From the NCBI GenBank assembly GCA_025462885.1, contig JAOAPN010000001.1, positions 1 to 53,732 of the forward strand: a stretch of 53,732 nucleotides of DNA, in the 5' to 3' direction. Under the pieces are notes generated by a model. That model ran no database searches. It had not been told where the DNA came from and saw nothing but the letters and a program-made list of their open reading frames with translations. Below, piece by piece: positions 25,917 through 34,029 of this stretch. Position 1 is the first letter of the stretch. Every line of letters starts with the position of its first letter. The DNA is from Acidobacteriaceae bacterium. GTDB lineage: Bacteria > Acidobacteriota > Terriglobia > Terriglobales > Acidobacteriaceae. Position numbers and translations under genes: made by a program.

Positions 25917-27059
25917 ATGAAGCGTTGTCACGGATGCGAAAAAGAGAACGACGACGCCCAAACCTTCTGCGGTTTCTGCGGATCGCCCCTATTACTTGGC
26001 GAGTTCCTGACGAAGCGAATTCGCGATGAACTCGCAGCCGCAACACAAGACCGAAGTTTAATCGAGACTGAAAGCTCTATCCGCGTATTTGAGCGGGCGT
26101 GGGGATACTTCAAGCTACTTCTGTCCGTGGTGGCCGTGGCGGCGACTGCTCTCAGCGTCGGGGTATTCTGGAAGGCCTTCGACCTGCGCTCCAGTGTGAA
26201 TGAAGCGAAGCAAGCCGTACAAAACTCGGCTTCAGAAGCCGAAGGCCAAATCAAAACATCATCGAATACTTCAGTTCAGAAGATCGACGCGGCTGCAAAA
26301 AGTGCGACCGACGCGAGTGCAAAAGCTTCATCAGACGTTGACGTCCAGGTCCGTCGAATAAGCAAGGAGACTGCGCAAATGTCCTCCGACGTAGCGAAGC
26401 AGACAACCTCCCTCAAGACAGATATTGGGCACTCCCGAGCCGAGCTGGATGCCGTAAACCAGATGCGGCCCCAAATGCTTGCAATCAGAAACGACCTCGC
26501 TGGGGCAAAGAGCGATATTGAGGAGCAAAAGAAGATCCTTTCAAGCTCTCTTGAGTTTGCAAAGAAGGTTTTCAGCAGCCGCGTGACAACGATATTCGGC
26601 TTTCCCACCGCTTCGAATAGTGCCATAAGCGCGGGCAACAGCTATGTTGTCGTCCCGCCGAAGGACGGCAAACCGGGCTCCAGTATGGTCTATATGCTTC
26701 TATCGAACGCGCCAATCGATCAAACCGTAGAGCTAAAGTATCGTTTTTTTGTTCAACCTCGAAATTCGTACTCTCACGTTCAGAACATTCTTATTTTTCG
26801 CTGGGACGACCCCGCCGAAAACCTAAAATTGCAGCCGCTGGAGGTCACCTATTTCCCAGATACGGACGTGAAAGAGCTTGTGCAGGCGCTGTCATTCCAC
26901 GACGGGAGAGTGTTTGCGGACGACCAGCCGATGCCCAAGAATTGGGGGGGGCGATCCCGATTTCAAGGGAAACAAATGGATCAAGCTACAGCAGCCGTAG
27001 GAGCCCGCGTTATGCCTATCTCGGGTGTATGTCAGCCTTACGGTTCATGGGGCGCGTGA
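25917..27059 (+). CDS. Zinc-ribbon, membrane, coiled-coil protein with probable 3' frameshift
   Basis: As read, 380 residues. A zinc ribbon (CHGCEKENDDAQTFCGFCG) starts at residue 4. A membrane helix follows at about residues 65-90 (FKLLLSVVAVAATALSVGVFW), then a coiled coil of about 120 residues rich in Ala/Ser/Lys, and a globular C-terminal domain (from about SRVTTIFGFPTAS). At 26944-26951 a run of eight G occurs. With seven G the frame would end ...GDPDFKGNKWIKLQQP and stop at 27000, just short of the convergent gene; as read it runs on and overlaps that gene. The ATG at 25917 has a ggag site. Function unknown; sensing or membrane-linked defence is speculation. Confidence 0.78.
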   Translation: MKRCHGCEKENDDAQTFCGFCGSPLLLGEFLTKRIRDELAAATQDRSLIETESSIRVFERAWGYFKLLLSVVAVAATALSVGVFWKAFDLRSSVNEAKQAVQNSASEAEGQIKTSSNTSVQKIDAAAKSATDASAKASSDVDVQVRRISKETAQMSSDVAKQTTSLKTDIGHSRAELDAVNQMRPQMLAIRNDLAGAKSDIEEQKKILSSSLEFAKKVFSSRVTTIFGFPTASNSAISAGNSYVVVPPKDGKPGSSMVYMLLSNAPIDQTVELKYRFFVQPRNSYSHVQNILIFRWDDPAENLKLQPLEVTYFPDTDVKELVQALSFHDGRVFADDQPMPKNWGGRSRFQGKQMDQATAAVGARVMPISGVCQPYGSWGA

Positions 27060-27516
27060 CGACATGCGGTTGAGACGGACGCCACCCATTCTCAAGCGAA
27101 GTTCCGTCGGCCCACTCAAGCCGACGCGAATAATCGCCCGGCAGCTTGGCAACGGCGGGCCGCGTCCCGAAGATTTCGTCCGCAATGCAAAGACCTCCTG
27201 CCGCCTGACGAATCTCCGCTCTTCCGTTAAACTCCGGGTGAAGGATCAAAATTGCCCGACCATACAGGGGCGTCAAATGGTCATTCATGGAATACGTCGT
27301 AGTCGGCCCGGTCACGAGACTAAGTTTCCACCGGCAGTAATGCCAAAGGGATGCAAACGAAAAGCTGTTGCGCTCGGCAAGCAGATGAATTTCGGATACA
27401 AGGAAATCCAACACTTGAGGGTTAGCCCGGTGGTAGGCGTGAAATTTAAGCAACTCGGGGTGATTGTTGGACCGCGCTACTAGCTCGTCAATTGCGTCAA
27501 TCGTTGTCGGTTCCAT
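27016..27516 (-). CDS. Phage-associated conserved protein, function unknown
   Basis: 166 residues. The core (FHAYHRANPQVLDFL, FSFASLWHYCRWKLSL, YSMNDHLTPLYGRAILILHPEF) resembles a small family often seen in phages and satellites, in which a FHxxNPxV block precedes an RW box and a LNDHxxxLYAR box. This is from memory. The ATG overlaps the tape-measure 3' end by 20 bases with an AAAGGAG site, so the two are coupled. The C-terminal 25 residues may be overrun by the convergent gene if that gene is read to 27059. Possibly a DNA-binding or packaging-related protein. Confidence 0.65.
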   Translation of the reverse strand: MEPTTIDAIDELVARSNNHPELLKFHAYHRANPQVLDFLVSEIHLLAERNSFSFASLWHYCRWKLSLVTGPTTTYSMNDHLTPLYGRAILILHPEFNGRAEIRQAAGGLCIADEIFGTRPAVAKLPGDYSRRLEWADGTSLENGWRPSQPHVVTRPMNRKADIHPR

Positions 27517-29956
27517 AGTTCTCCTTTAGCGGTTCATCTTTCGTAGTGTTTTTTTCCACGTGCTTATTGAATTTGTCGGAGTGGGTATTGAGCATTTCTT
27601 CCACGCCGGTAGAGTCGATTGCGGACACCTGCGGGGCAAACGTGGCGTGGACATGGTAGTGGCGGCCTCCGCCTATCTCGCCGGAGCTGACGGCCTTGTT
27701 AAGTTTGTCCATCATGCTGTTTGGGACAACGCCTTCGCCGGGCGTCAACATAGCGGGGACAACGTCGCCACTCCCGACACCGGGAACAACGCCGCCCGTC
27801 TGAAACGCCATCATCGAAGCGAACGCCGCAGCTCCCATCAACGGGGCCGCCACGATGTTTGCGGGGAACGGTAGTTTGGCCCCGGATAAGAACATCGCGC
27901 GCGCAGCGGACGCGGCTTCCTTCTCTTTGCTCATATCGAGGGTCAACATGGATTTCAAGGCCGTTTGCATCATCCCCGAGACGACTTGATTTCCAATGCC
28001 GGTCATCGCGGAGGCGAACGACTGATGGCCCATAAGAACCTGCGTCAAACTTCGCGACGTCATGTCCTCAATCCGAGTCAGAGCCGCAGATAACTTTTGG
28101 TTCTGCTCTTGAGCGGCCTTATCCCGGATATCCGTCACTTCGTTTTCATGCGCCCGGACGAGCTGCTTTTGCTTGTTCTGCAAATCCCGCAGCTTGTTCT
28201 CGTACTCTTTGCCGGTCTTATCGAGGGCCGCGATTTCTTGGGCTAACGCGGTCGCTTTAATGCCGAAGTCCGCGTTAGAAAACTGGACCTCTTCGGCCAT
28301 CCGTTGTTGCGCCGTGGTCCTGCGTGCGCTGTCCGCGAGGGCCGCTTGTCCTCGCCACGCGGCTAAGGCCAGCTCGCCCATCTTTTGCGTATTCTCCGCT
28401 TCGGCTTTACCGGCGTCCGCAGATTGCTTGGCTTCGTCTTCCGCTGCCTTACGGACCAAATCGACCCGCATATTGAGCAGCTCCCGATAGAAAGCCGTTT
28501 CCTCTAAGTGGCGGTTTTTCTCTTCCTGGATGGCCGCGTCTACGACGGACAGCCGTTCGGAAGAGGCTTGCTGCGTCCCGTTGATCTTTTCGCGCTCGGA
28601 CTGCTCAAGATCCTGGAGGTCCTTTCGGTAGTGGTCTTCTTGAGCCTTTCCCGATATCTGCGTCATCCGGTTTTCGTGCTCTAACGACAGCTCTTCCGCG
28701 CGGTCATTCGCCGCCTTTACTTGATTGGAGTAGTCCTTACTCCCCTTATCGAGCGCTGACAGTTTTTGCGCGTTGCCTTCGACTTGGGCGTTGTACGTCT
28801 CCGTCTCCAAGCGGAGGTCCTGAGAAAGCCTTTCGTCAATCGTCGCGGCGTGTAAAACATTGCTGACTTGGGCCGCGTCCCGTTCGGCGGCTATGGTCAT
28901 CTCCGCCATCTTTTGCGCGTGGTCCGCCGCTTCCCGCGCGGCGTCCGCTTGCCGTGCTCCGGCCTCTTTGCCGACCGCGCCAGAGGCGTTGTCTTTGTCT
29001 TTGTTCTTGAGGGCCGCGACTTTCTCTTCTATGCTCGTCTGCGCGGAGAGCACCTGGACCAACGCGGTCTGTGCGGCGACTTCTTTCTCTGTGTAGCCCA
29101 CGCCCGCCTTACGCAGCTCCGAAAGGGCTTGATATTGCTTCGTGTAGTCCACGGATGGGCCGTACGCGCCGCCCCCGGTCCGCGACCCCGCAGCTTGCTT
29201 TTGCATATCGAGGACATGCTGCGCGCTTTCTCGGGTCCCTTTCAGAAGATCCGACGCGGCTCCGTCGTTACCTTGGGCTAAGAGCGAGTCGTATTTGGTC
29301 TTGAAAGTATCGAGGGCGTGTGTCGCACCATCCGAGCCAATGCCGAAGGTGTACCAATGACCCTTCAAACCCGCGAAGACCTCGTCTGCGGCCTTCGCGA
29401 CGGTGTCCAGCTCTTTGACTAATTCGGCCATTGATTGCCCGTCAATCAAGAGCAGCTCTTTGCGGAGGGCCGCGAGATGGTCATTGCGGAGTTCGTCCGA
29501 GCGGATGCCCGCCGCTAACAACTTTTCGTCCAGGCTTCGGAAACTCTCGTTGATAGTGGTCCCGAACTTCATCGCCTCTTGTTGGAGTTTGGCTTGCTCT
29601 TCCCGCCACTCTTTAATCTTTTCGGCGACTTCGACCGCGATAGCCGCGACCGCAGCGATACCCCCAACTGCGGCGGCGAACGGCAACGCGGCCATGACAA
29701 TCCCGGTATGCGAGAACTCTTTGATTAAGTCAGCCATCGCGGCGGCGTGTTGCCCCCGGATAGTGTTGTCTACAAGCCCAATCGCACTACGGACGTTCAA
29801 CGCGGATTTACTGACGCCTTCGCCGGATTCCGTGGCGGCGCTTTTAATGTCCCCGAAGGCTCCGCGCGCAGACTTCGCCGCTTCGGCCATGCCGCTTTGA
29901 AACGTCGCCGTCTTCGTCTGTAAATCGACCGATAAAACCCAAACTGGAGCCGCCAT
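27497..29956 (-). CDS. Phage tail tape-measure protein
   Basis: 819 residues. The N-terminal part has short Ala-rich hydrophobic helices (TGIVMAALPFAAAVGGIAA). A long central coiled coil (about residues 130-640) is rich in Glu, Lys, Gln and Ala with repeated RAEELSLEHENRMTQIS-like segments. A hydrophobic helix follows, then the Gly-rich FQTGGVVPGVGSGDVVPAML motif with TPGEGVVPN, which is typical of the C-terminal end of tape-measure proteins. Such proteins set tail length and assist DNA entry. No major tail protein or tail-assembly chaperone frames lie beside it, as they would in a full phage. The ribosome site (AAAGGA) is good and the frame is intact. Confidence 0.88.
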   Translation of the reverse strand: MAAPVWVLSVDLQTKTATFQSGMAEAAKSARGAFGDIKSAATESGEGVSKSALNVRSAIGLVDNTIRGQHAAAMADLIKEFSHTGIVMAALPFAAAVGGIAAVAAIAVEVAEKIKEWREEQAKLQQEAMKFGTTINESFRSLDEKLLAAGIRSDELRNDHLAALRKELLLIDGQSMAELVKELDTVAKAADEVFAGLKGHWYTFGIGSDGATHALDTFKTKYDSLLAQGNDGAASDLLKGTRESAQHVLDMQKQAAGSRTGGGAYGPSVDYTKQYQALSELRKAGVGYTEKEVAAQTALVQVLSAQTSIEEKVAALKNKDKDNASGAVGKEAGARQADAAREAADHAQKMAEMTIAAERDAAQVSNVLHAATIDERLSQDLRLETETYNAQVEGNAQKLSALDKGSKDYSNQVKAANDRAEELSLEHENRMTQISGKAQEDHYRKDLQDLEQSEREKINGTQQASSERLSVVDAAIQEEKNRHLEETAFYRELLNMRVDLVRKAAEDEAKQSADAGKAEAENTQKMGELALAAWRGQAALADSARRTTAQQRMAEEVQFSNADFGIKATALAQEIAALDKTGKEYENKLRDLQNKQKQLVRAHENEVTDIRDKAAQEQNQKLSAALTRIEDMTSRSLTQVLMGHQSFASAMTGIGNQVVSGMMQTALKSMLTLDMSKEKEAASAARAMFLSGAKLPFPANIVAAPLMGAAAFASMMAFQTGGVVPGVGSGDVVPAMLTPGEGVVPNSMMDKLNKAVSSGEIGGGRHYHVHATFAPQVSAIDSTGVEEMLNTHSDKFNKHVEKNTTKDEPLKENYGTDND

Positions 29957-29985
29957 AAATATCCTTTCAAATCAAATCAAATCGG

Positions 29986-30013
29986 CCCTGATGCACTCCC
30001 CGATGCATCAGGG
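29986..30013 (-). terminator. Hairpin between capsid and tape-measure genes
   Basis: A perfect 10-bp stem (29986-29995 with 30004-30013) and 8-base loop lie in the 182-base gap. On the minus strand it is followed by repeated ATTTG words, not a clean T-run. It may attenuate transcription from the capsid gene into the tape-measure gene. A second GC-rich stem (30108-30114 with 30127-30133) lies closer to the capsid stop. Confidence 0.5.
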
Positions 30014-30138
30014 ACCGAGTTGCAGACGCGGGCCAAAGGCAAGAGGACCTTGCTGAGCACGTCTGCGGTGTTTCTTTCCGCCTTCTCAGCCCTGACGAAA
30101 ACTTGACCCCGGCCCTGGACCTCCAAGGCCGGGAATTG

Positions 30139-31392
30139 TTAGGCGACGACTAGCTTGCTAATGGCCGACCGCACCAGGAGACGGCTGTCGCTGCGACGGA
30201 ACAGAATGACCGCAGCGCCATCCTTTGCGGGGACCTGATAGCGGTACGCATACGGACTGTTGTCCGACACTTGCCGCACGACGAACTTCGAGAAGTCACC
30301 AAAGACAATCGGGGACTTTCCGGCGAACGTTCCATCGGCGCTGACATCGTCGGCATCATTGTTGATAAGGACCGGGTATCCGTGAAGTGTGGCGGGAGTA
30401 CCCTTCGTTGCGTCCGCATCGGCCCATAGCTGCTCTTTGCTGCCCGCCACGCCGGTCTTCAACTTGCGGAGATACTTCGCGGTCGTGTCCGTCATCATGT
30501 AAACGCCCTGGGGGCGATACAACGCCGGAACACTGTACGCGAGGTCCAAGGCAATATCCAGATCCAGCGCAACGGCCCCAACCGCAAACGGCGTCGAGTT
30601 GGTCATGTAGCCTTCCGCCTGCCCCGAGCCGGTCCCCTTTGTATAGCGAAGGTTCTCGAAACGGATAATGCGAGCGAGCAGCGCCCCGACTACCTCCGTC
30701 ACGACATCTACGGGAGAGTCCGAAAACGTCTCGCGTGGGATGAAGGTTGGCTTGCTGGAGATTTTGTAAGCGGACATCATGGGTCCCGTGAGGGCCGTTG
30801 GTGGTGTGTCCCCGCTTACGGTGGCATCGGCTCCCGTAGCTGCGGCGGATGCAACCTGCTCCGCAGATTCGGTATCCGAGAGGACGGGGAATACAGTATC
30901 GGTCCCGGTTTCCGTTCCCCACACCCGCGCAGCCGATACGACCGGCGCAAACGCTGCATAGTTCCGCTCAATTGCAGGGACAACGAACGACGGAATAATC
31001 AAGCCGCCATCGCTGCTTGGCCGGAGGTCGGCGTTTGCTGATATCTCACGCCCGCCGAGATACGCGGCAATGCCGTCGATTTGTTCCCGCTCATCGGATG
31101 AGGCCCGCGCATACATCTCGCGGAGGTTGAACGAGCCGCGACTGCCTGTCGGAGAGCTACTTTCAGCCATAGCCCCAAAGTTGGGCCGGGTCAAACCGTG
31201 AACTGGGACTGTGGACTGTGATGCGTGGCGGTTAAGGTCGTCGTTGATCCGCCTGATTGAAGCGGTTATTGCGTTGTAGGCGACTAGCTCGTTACCCGCT
31301 AGGTCTTTTTTTCTTGCAATCGCCGCGTCGGTCATTGCCTGGGCCGCCGTGACTAACTCAGCTTTCTGTGCGCGCAAATCATTAACATTCAT
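30139..31392 (-). CDS. HK97-type phage major capsid protein
   Basis: 417 residues. A charged helical N-terminal part (about 1-95; LRAQKAELVTAAQAMTD, then ITASIRRINDDLNRH) looks like the delta scaffolding domain that is normally cut off by a capsid protease. The shell domain follows, with GGLIIPSFVVPAIERNY, SSKPTFIPRETFSDSPVD in the E-loop/A-domain region, ENLRYTKGTGSGQAEGYM, and the late YPVLINNDADDVSADGTFAGKSPIVFGDFSKFVV block. Assignment to the HK97 fold is firm. No protease or portal gene is present, so maturation would need a helper or another mechanism. A good AAAGGA site precedes the ATG. Confidence 0.93.
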   Translation of the reverse strand: MNVNDLRAQKAELVTAAQAMTDAAIARKKDLAGNELVAYNAITASIRRINDDLNRHASQSTVPVHGLTRPNFGAMAESSSPTGSRGSFNLREMYARASSDEREQIDGIAAYLGGREISANADLRPSSDGGLIIPSFVVPAIERNYAAFAPVVSAARVWGTETGTDTVFPVLSDTESAEQVASAAATGADATVSGDTPPTALTGPMMSAYKISSKPTFIPRETFSDSPVDVVTEVVGALLARIIRFENLRYTKGTGSGQAEGYMTNSTPFAVGAVALDLDIALDLAYSVPALYRPQGVYMMTDTTAKYLRKLKTGVAGSKEQLWADADATKGTPATLHGYPVLINNDADDVSADGTFAGKSPIVFGDFSKFVVRQVSDNSPYAYRYQVPAKDGAAVILFRRSDSRLLVRSAISKLVVA

Positions 31393-31491
31393 GGTGTTGT
31401 CCTTTTCAGTTTGAGTTTTGCGCGCGGTAGTGCCCGCGTAGCGGAGGGTTCGGCGCGCAGTGAGACAACCCCTGAAGTGTGCGGATTTCCG

Positions 31492-31833
31492 CTAGTTCAC
31501 GACGCGAGTGTCGGGGATGAGATAGAGCCGGTTCAACCACTCCACGCCTTCAACGGCCTGCGTGTGGGCGTCGATAGCCAATTGCAACCGTTTCTGGAAC
31601 AAATCCGAAAGGCGGGCAACCGAGGCGTCATCCATCGGTATATCAAGCGCCGCTTGGCAAGCGCCCTGGACCACACCCAGAACGCCTACAAAGGTCATTC
31701 CGCGTTCGGTCACGTCGGCGCAAAAGGTTTCGGGGAGTGGGAAGTCCAATAGCTCATATTCCGAGGTCAAAGGGTTCCCGATGACGCATACGGCATATTG
31801 AGCGGTAGATACGATCTCTTCAAACTTGGTCAT
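31492..31833 (-). CDS. Small protein before capsid gene, unknown
   Basis: 113 residues from the ATG at 31833, which has a GAGGA site; an in-frame start 9 codons earlier lacks one. The sequence is acidic, with a hydrophobic centre (GMTFVGVLGVVQGACQAA) and a helical C-terminal half. No family recognised. Its place 99 bases upstream of the capsid gene on the same strand suggests a structural or assembly role, but that is context only. Confidence 0.6.
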   Translation of the reverse strand: MTKFEEIVSTAQYAVCVIGNPLTSEYELLDFPLPETFCADVTERGMTFVGVLGVVQGACQAALDIPMDDASVARLSDLFQKRLQLAIDAHTQAVEGVEWLNRLYLIPDTRVVN

Positions 31834-31947
31834 TGCATGTCCTCTCGATAGAATGGACATAGTTCATCCGTGATGCGTTCGCGCGTGTCCGATTTGGCTA
31901 CCCGGCCTCAGAGTGTTAGCGCACTTTGAGGCCATCTTTGCTTCGGG

Positions 31948-32436
31948 CTAAATCACCCGCAGCGGTTTCTTTTCCTGATAGTCCCTCTCCCATTTATCTG
32001 TAACCGCGTCAATTAGCCGCGAGTGCTCCGGTTGAAACGCCCGACCGTGAGTGAGGATGTTGTCTTTCTCGCGGTCGATAAGAAAAAATGCAATTCCAAT
32101 TGGCTTGACGTGGCCGTTGAGGATGTTCTTCGCCATCTCTAAATCTGAGGAATCCTGATTCACCAAAGTGAAATAACCAAGTGGGCTTATGTCGCCATCG
32201 GTCGCACAAACCAACCAACATGCCGAGTCTTCCAAGCGGAGGCCCGCTTCTCCTACGGCGTCATAGACCTTGTTGGCGGCGGTACGGCCCAAATGCACGG
32301 CCTCAAGTAAGTTTGGCTTAACCAGACGGGGACGCCCGGCCTTCATGGGCCAAAATACTTTCTCTGCGATGCTCTGTGATTGCCGCATCGCCTTTTGCCC
32401 CATGCTCGCCATTTGCTTTACATCCATTGCCATCAT
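31948..32436 (-). CDS. Island protein of unknown function
   Basis: 162 residues from the ATG at 32436, preceded by GAGG six bases upstream. The GTG at 32448 that also opens this frame is part of that ribosome site and is rejected. The N-terminal 40 residues are Met/Gln/Lys-rich and basic (KAMRQSQSIAEKVFWPMKAGRPRLVKP). The rest is a mixed domain with LGYFTLVNQDSSDLEMAKNIL and VKPIGIAFFLIDREKDNIL. No family recognised. First gene of the leftward capsid transcript and adjacent to the divergent control region. Confidence 0.6.
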   Translation of the reverse strand: MMAMDVKQMASMGQKAMRQSQSIAEKVFWPMKAGRPRLVKPNLLEAVHLGRTAANKVYDAVGEAGLRLEDSACWLVCATDGDISPLGYFTLVNQDSSDLEMAKNILNGHVKPIGIAFFLIDREKDNILTHGRAFQPEHSRLIDAVTDKWERDYQEKKPLRVI

Positions 32437-32678
32437 GTTTTGCCTCACTGCTAATAGCAGCTATCAGCAAGCCAATTCAATTGCAATAGCAATAGGCATT
32501 ATTTTGGAATTATCTTTTTGGTGTAACTGTCTCTGCTAAATGGACTCACTAAATGTACGGCTAAACTGGATCTAAGTAGTGCATATAAAAAGACTTATAA
32601 CCATATCATTGTATTTGCAGGTTGCCGCAATTCGTGTTTAACTCCAGACATCGGCCACTAAGCCTCAAGGAGCAACAA
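32437..32678. promoter_or_regulatory. AT-rich divergent control region of the island
   Basis: This 242-base stretch separates leftward structural genes from the rightward HTH pair and is clearly richer in A+T than its surroundings. A 19-bp imperfect dyad, gctaatagc-a-gctatcagc (32450-32468), lies just upstream of the leftward ribosome site. On the minus strand TTGAAT and TATTAG, 18 bases apart, give a possible promoter overlapping the dyad. It is a good candidate operator for a switch between dormant and induced states. Confidence 0.5.
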
Positions 32679-32882
32679 ATGACCTTCATGATAATTTCGC
32701 CAACTGCCTCCATCGAAGTCTCCGACTACAAGGGTCTCCGCGCCATATGGCGGACCTACGGCGGTCCCGGAACGCTATTGGGTCGCGTGATCGTAAGGAA
32801 GCCTTTGACCGCTGCACAGCGCAAACGCTTATCCGCCGATCTGAGGGCGATTCTCGAAGAGGGAGAAGATGGGGGAATTTAG
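32679..32882 (+). CDS. Small protein coupled to HTH regulator
   Basis: 67 residues from the ATG at 32679, with AAGGAG seven bases upstream. It has a short N-terminal strand region (FMIISPTASIEVSDYKG) and a basic helical C-terminal part (RKPLTAAQRKRLSADLRAILEE). The stop overlaps the next gene by 14 bases, so the pair is translationally linked. No family recognised; a co-regulator or DNA-binding accessory is plausible. Confidence 0.6.
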   Translation: MTFMIISPTASIEVSDYKGLRAIWRTYGGPGTLLGRVIVRKPLTAAQRKRLSADLRAILEEGEDGGI

Positions 32883-33072
32883 GCCCTACACGGTCGCGGA
32901 GGCCGCAGAGTTGACCGGCTTCTCTGTCCAGACAATTACGAGGATGTTCGAGCATGAGCCGGGCGTCCTCGTCATTGAACGGAAGACCGCCATGGGCAAG
33001 CAACGCTATCGCAGTATCCGCATACCGCGCGCAGTGTTTGAGCGCGTTATCAGAAGAATCACCGTCAAATGA
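32869..33072 (+). CDS. Excisionase/MerR-type HTH protein
   Basis: 67 residues forming a single winged HTH: YTVAEAAELTGFSVQTITRMFEHEPGVLV followed by a basic wing (KQRYRSIRIPRAVFERV). Length and fold fit AlpA/Xis-like proteins, which direct integrase toward excision and often regulate satellites. It is the only recognisable regulator in the island, so it probably controls excision or the nearby divergent promoter. Confidence 0.78.
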   Translation: MGEFRPYTVAEAAELTGFSVQTITRMFEHEPGVLVIERKTAMGKQRYRSIRIPRAVFERVIRRITVK

Positions 33073-33093
33073 CTTGGGTCTGTCACGGTGTTC

Positions 33094-33777
33094 CTAGATT
33101 GCGATTTGACGAGCCTTCCGCTGCTGAAATTCGTAAGGCTCGATGTAGAGGTATCGAAGCAGTTCGCCGGTGTATTCCATCGTTTCTATGACGTTCTCGG
33201 AGCTGACGTGCAGCGCCCGGTCGGGGTGCGCTGCGTCATGTCCGTCATCGCGAATCGCAGGGAGCCATTCGTCGAAAATACCAGGTAGCCGCTGACCTGA
33301 GATGAGGTCTTCCATCCCTTTCTTGAGCGGGTACAGTGTGCAACCCTTATCGAGCAGAACACCATATAAAACACGACGCAACATAACTGCCGTGGCTTTC
33401 GGGTTGCCCACGCTTAACGAGCGTTGAGACTCCAACCAATCGTCTGCAATTTCAGGGGGGATATTCGCATGTGCTGGCTCGATGGACCCCGATGGGTGCA
33501 AAAAGAACGGATCTTGCGCTCTGCTGATCGAGCTTGACCCGGCCCTGTCGGGGGAAGTATTAACATAGACAAAATTTCGACACGGTCCGTAGCTGCACGC
33601 CAAAATCAGGTGGATGTCCATTCGTGGCCCAACTGCTTCGCTCTGGAGGGCAAGGGTCTGAAACGATGTCGCAATGCGACAGTGCGGGCAAATTCCTCGG
33701 ACATCGGTTACGGAGCCTAGTGTGGCCCCGCCATTGGTGAAATGGTAAGTGAGCTGCCAATCGCGCGGGACCGCCAT
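33094..33777 (-). CDS. DUF4145-like protein with N-terminal zinc finger
   Basis: 227 residues. An N-terminal region carries CPHCRIATSF and a later CSYGPCRNF, consistent with a zinc finger. The helical C-terminal part (DWLESQRSLSVGNPKATAVMLRRVLYGVLLDKG, then HDAAHPDRALHVSSENV) matches the DUF4145 style. Proteins of this kind are often seen near restriction or other defence genes; their function is not known. It lies next to the right attachment repeat, a usual place for cargo, and converges on the HTH gene. Confidence 0.72.
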   Translation of the reverse strand: MAVPRDWQLTYHFTNGGATLGSVTDVRGICPHCRIATSFQTLALQSEAVGPRMDIHLILACSYGPCRNFVYVNTSPDRAGSSSISRAQDPFFLHPSGSIEPAHANIPPEIADDWLESQRSLSVGNPKATAVMLRRVLYGVLLDKGCTLYPLKKGMEDLISGQRLPGIFDEWLPAIRDDGHDAAHPDRALHVSSENVIETMEYTGELLRYLYIEPYEFQQRKARQIAI

Positions 33778-33923
33778 GTATTCGCCTCGGCGCTAGTGTA
33801 AAGCAAGACCGCGCATGGGGAATTTCCTTGCACCAAAAGGGCGCACGTCTTACTATTTAGACGGGAGTCGCAAGTCGCTTAAGTTGTTGTTTATGAAGGA
33901 CATGCCTGAGCTTACTTGAAGTG

Positions 33924-33970
33924 ACGCTTTCCAAGCGTGCGCCTTCAGCCACTCGGCCATCTCTCCGCTT
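33924..33970. repeat. Right attachment-site repeat (5' half of tRNA-Ser)
   Basis: This is an exact 47-bp copy of 23984-24030. It holds the first 43 nucleotides of tRNA-Ser(GGA) and 4 upstream bases, with no 3' half next to it. The sequences beyond each repeat differ at once. It marks the chromosome-side end of the island. Confidence 0.93.
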
Positions 33971-34029
33971 GATTGCGGACTTATTGAATCTAACACAATT
34001 GGCGGCTTCGGACAGCATCATGCCGACAG

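Larger units (their letters stand above)
23984..33970. mobile_element. Integrated phage-related island (satellite or remnant) in tRNA-Ser(GGA)
   Basis: The island is bounded by perfect 47-bp direct repeats 9940 bases apart. It begins with a tyrosine integrase and carries an excisionase-like HTH protein, an HK97-type capsid protein, a tape-measure protein, several unknowns, and outer genes that may be cargo. No terminase, portal, protease, connector, major tail, lysis or replication gene is recognisable. The remaining frames are intact with good ribosome sites, which is less expected of random prophage decay. A capsid-encoding satellite that uses a helper phage is one reading; a deleted prophage is the other. 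Confidence 0.88.

Noticed and set aside
33924..33970. A second tRNA-Ser gene
   Set aside because: Only the 5' half is present and the 3' half is absent, so it is an attachment-site copy and not a working tRNA.
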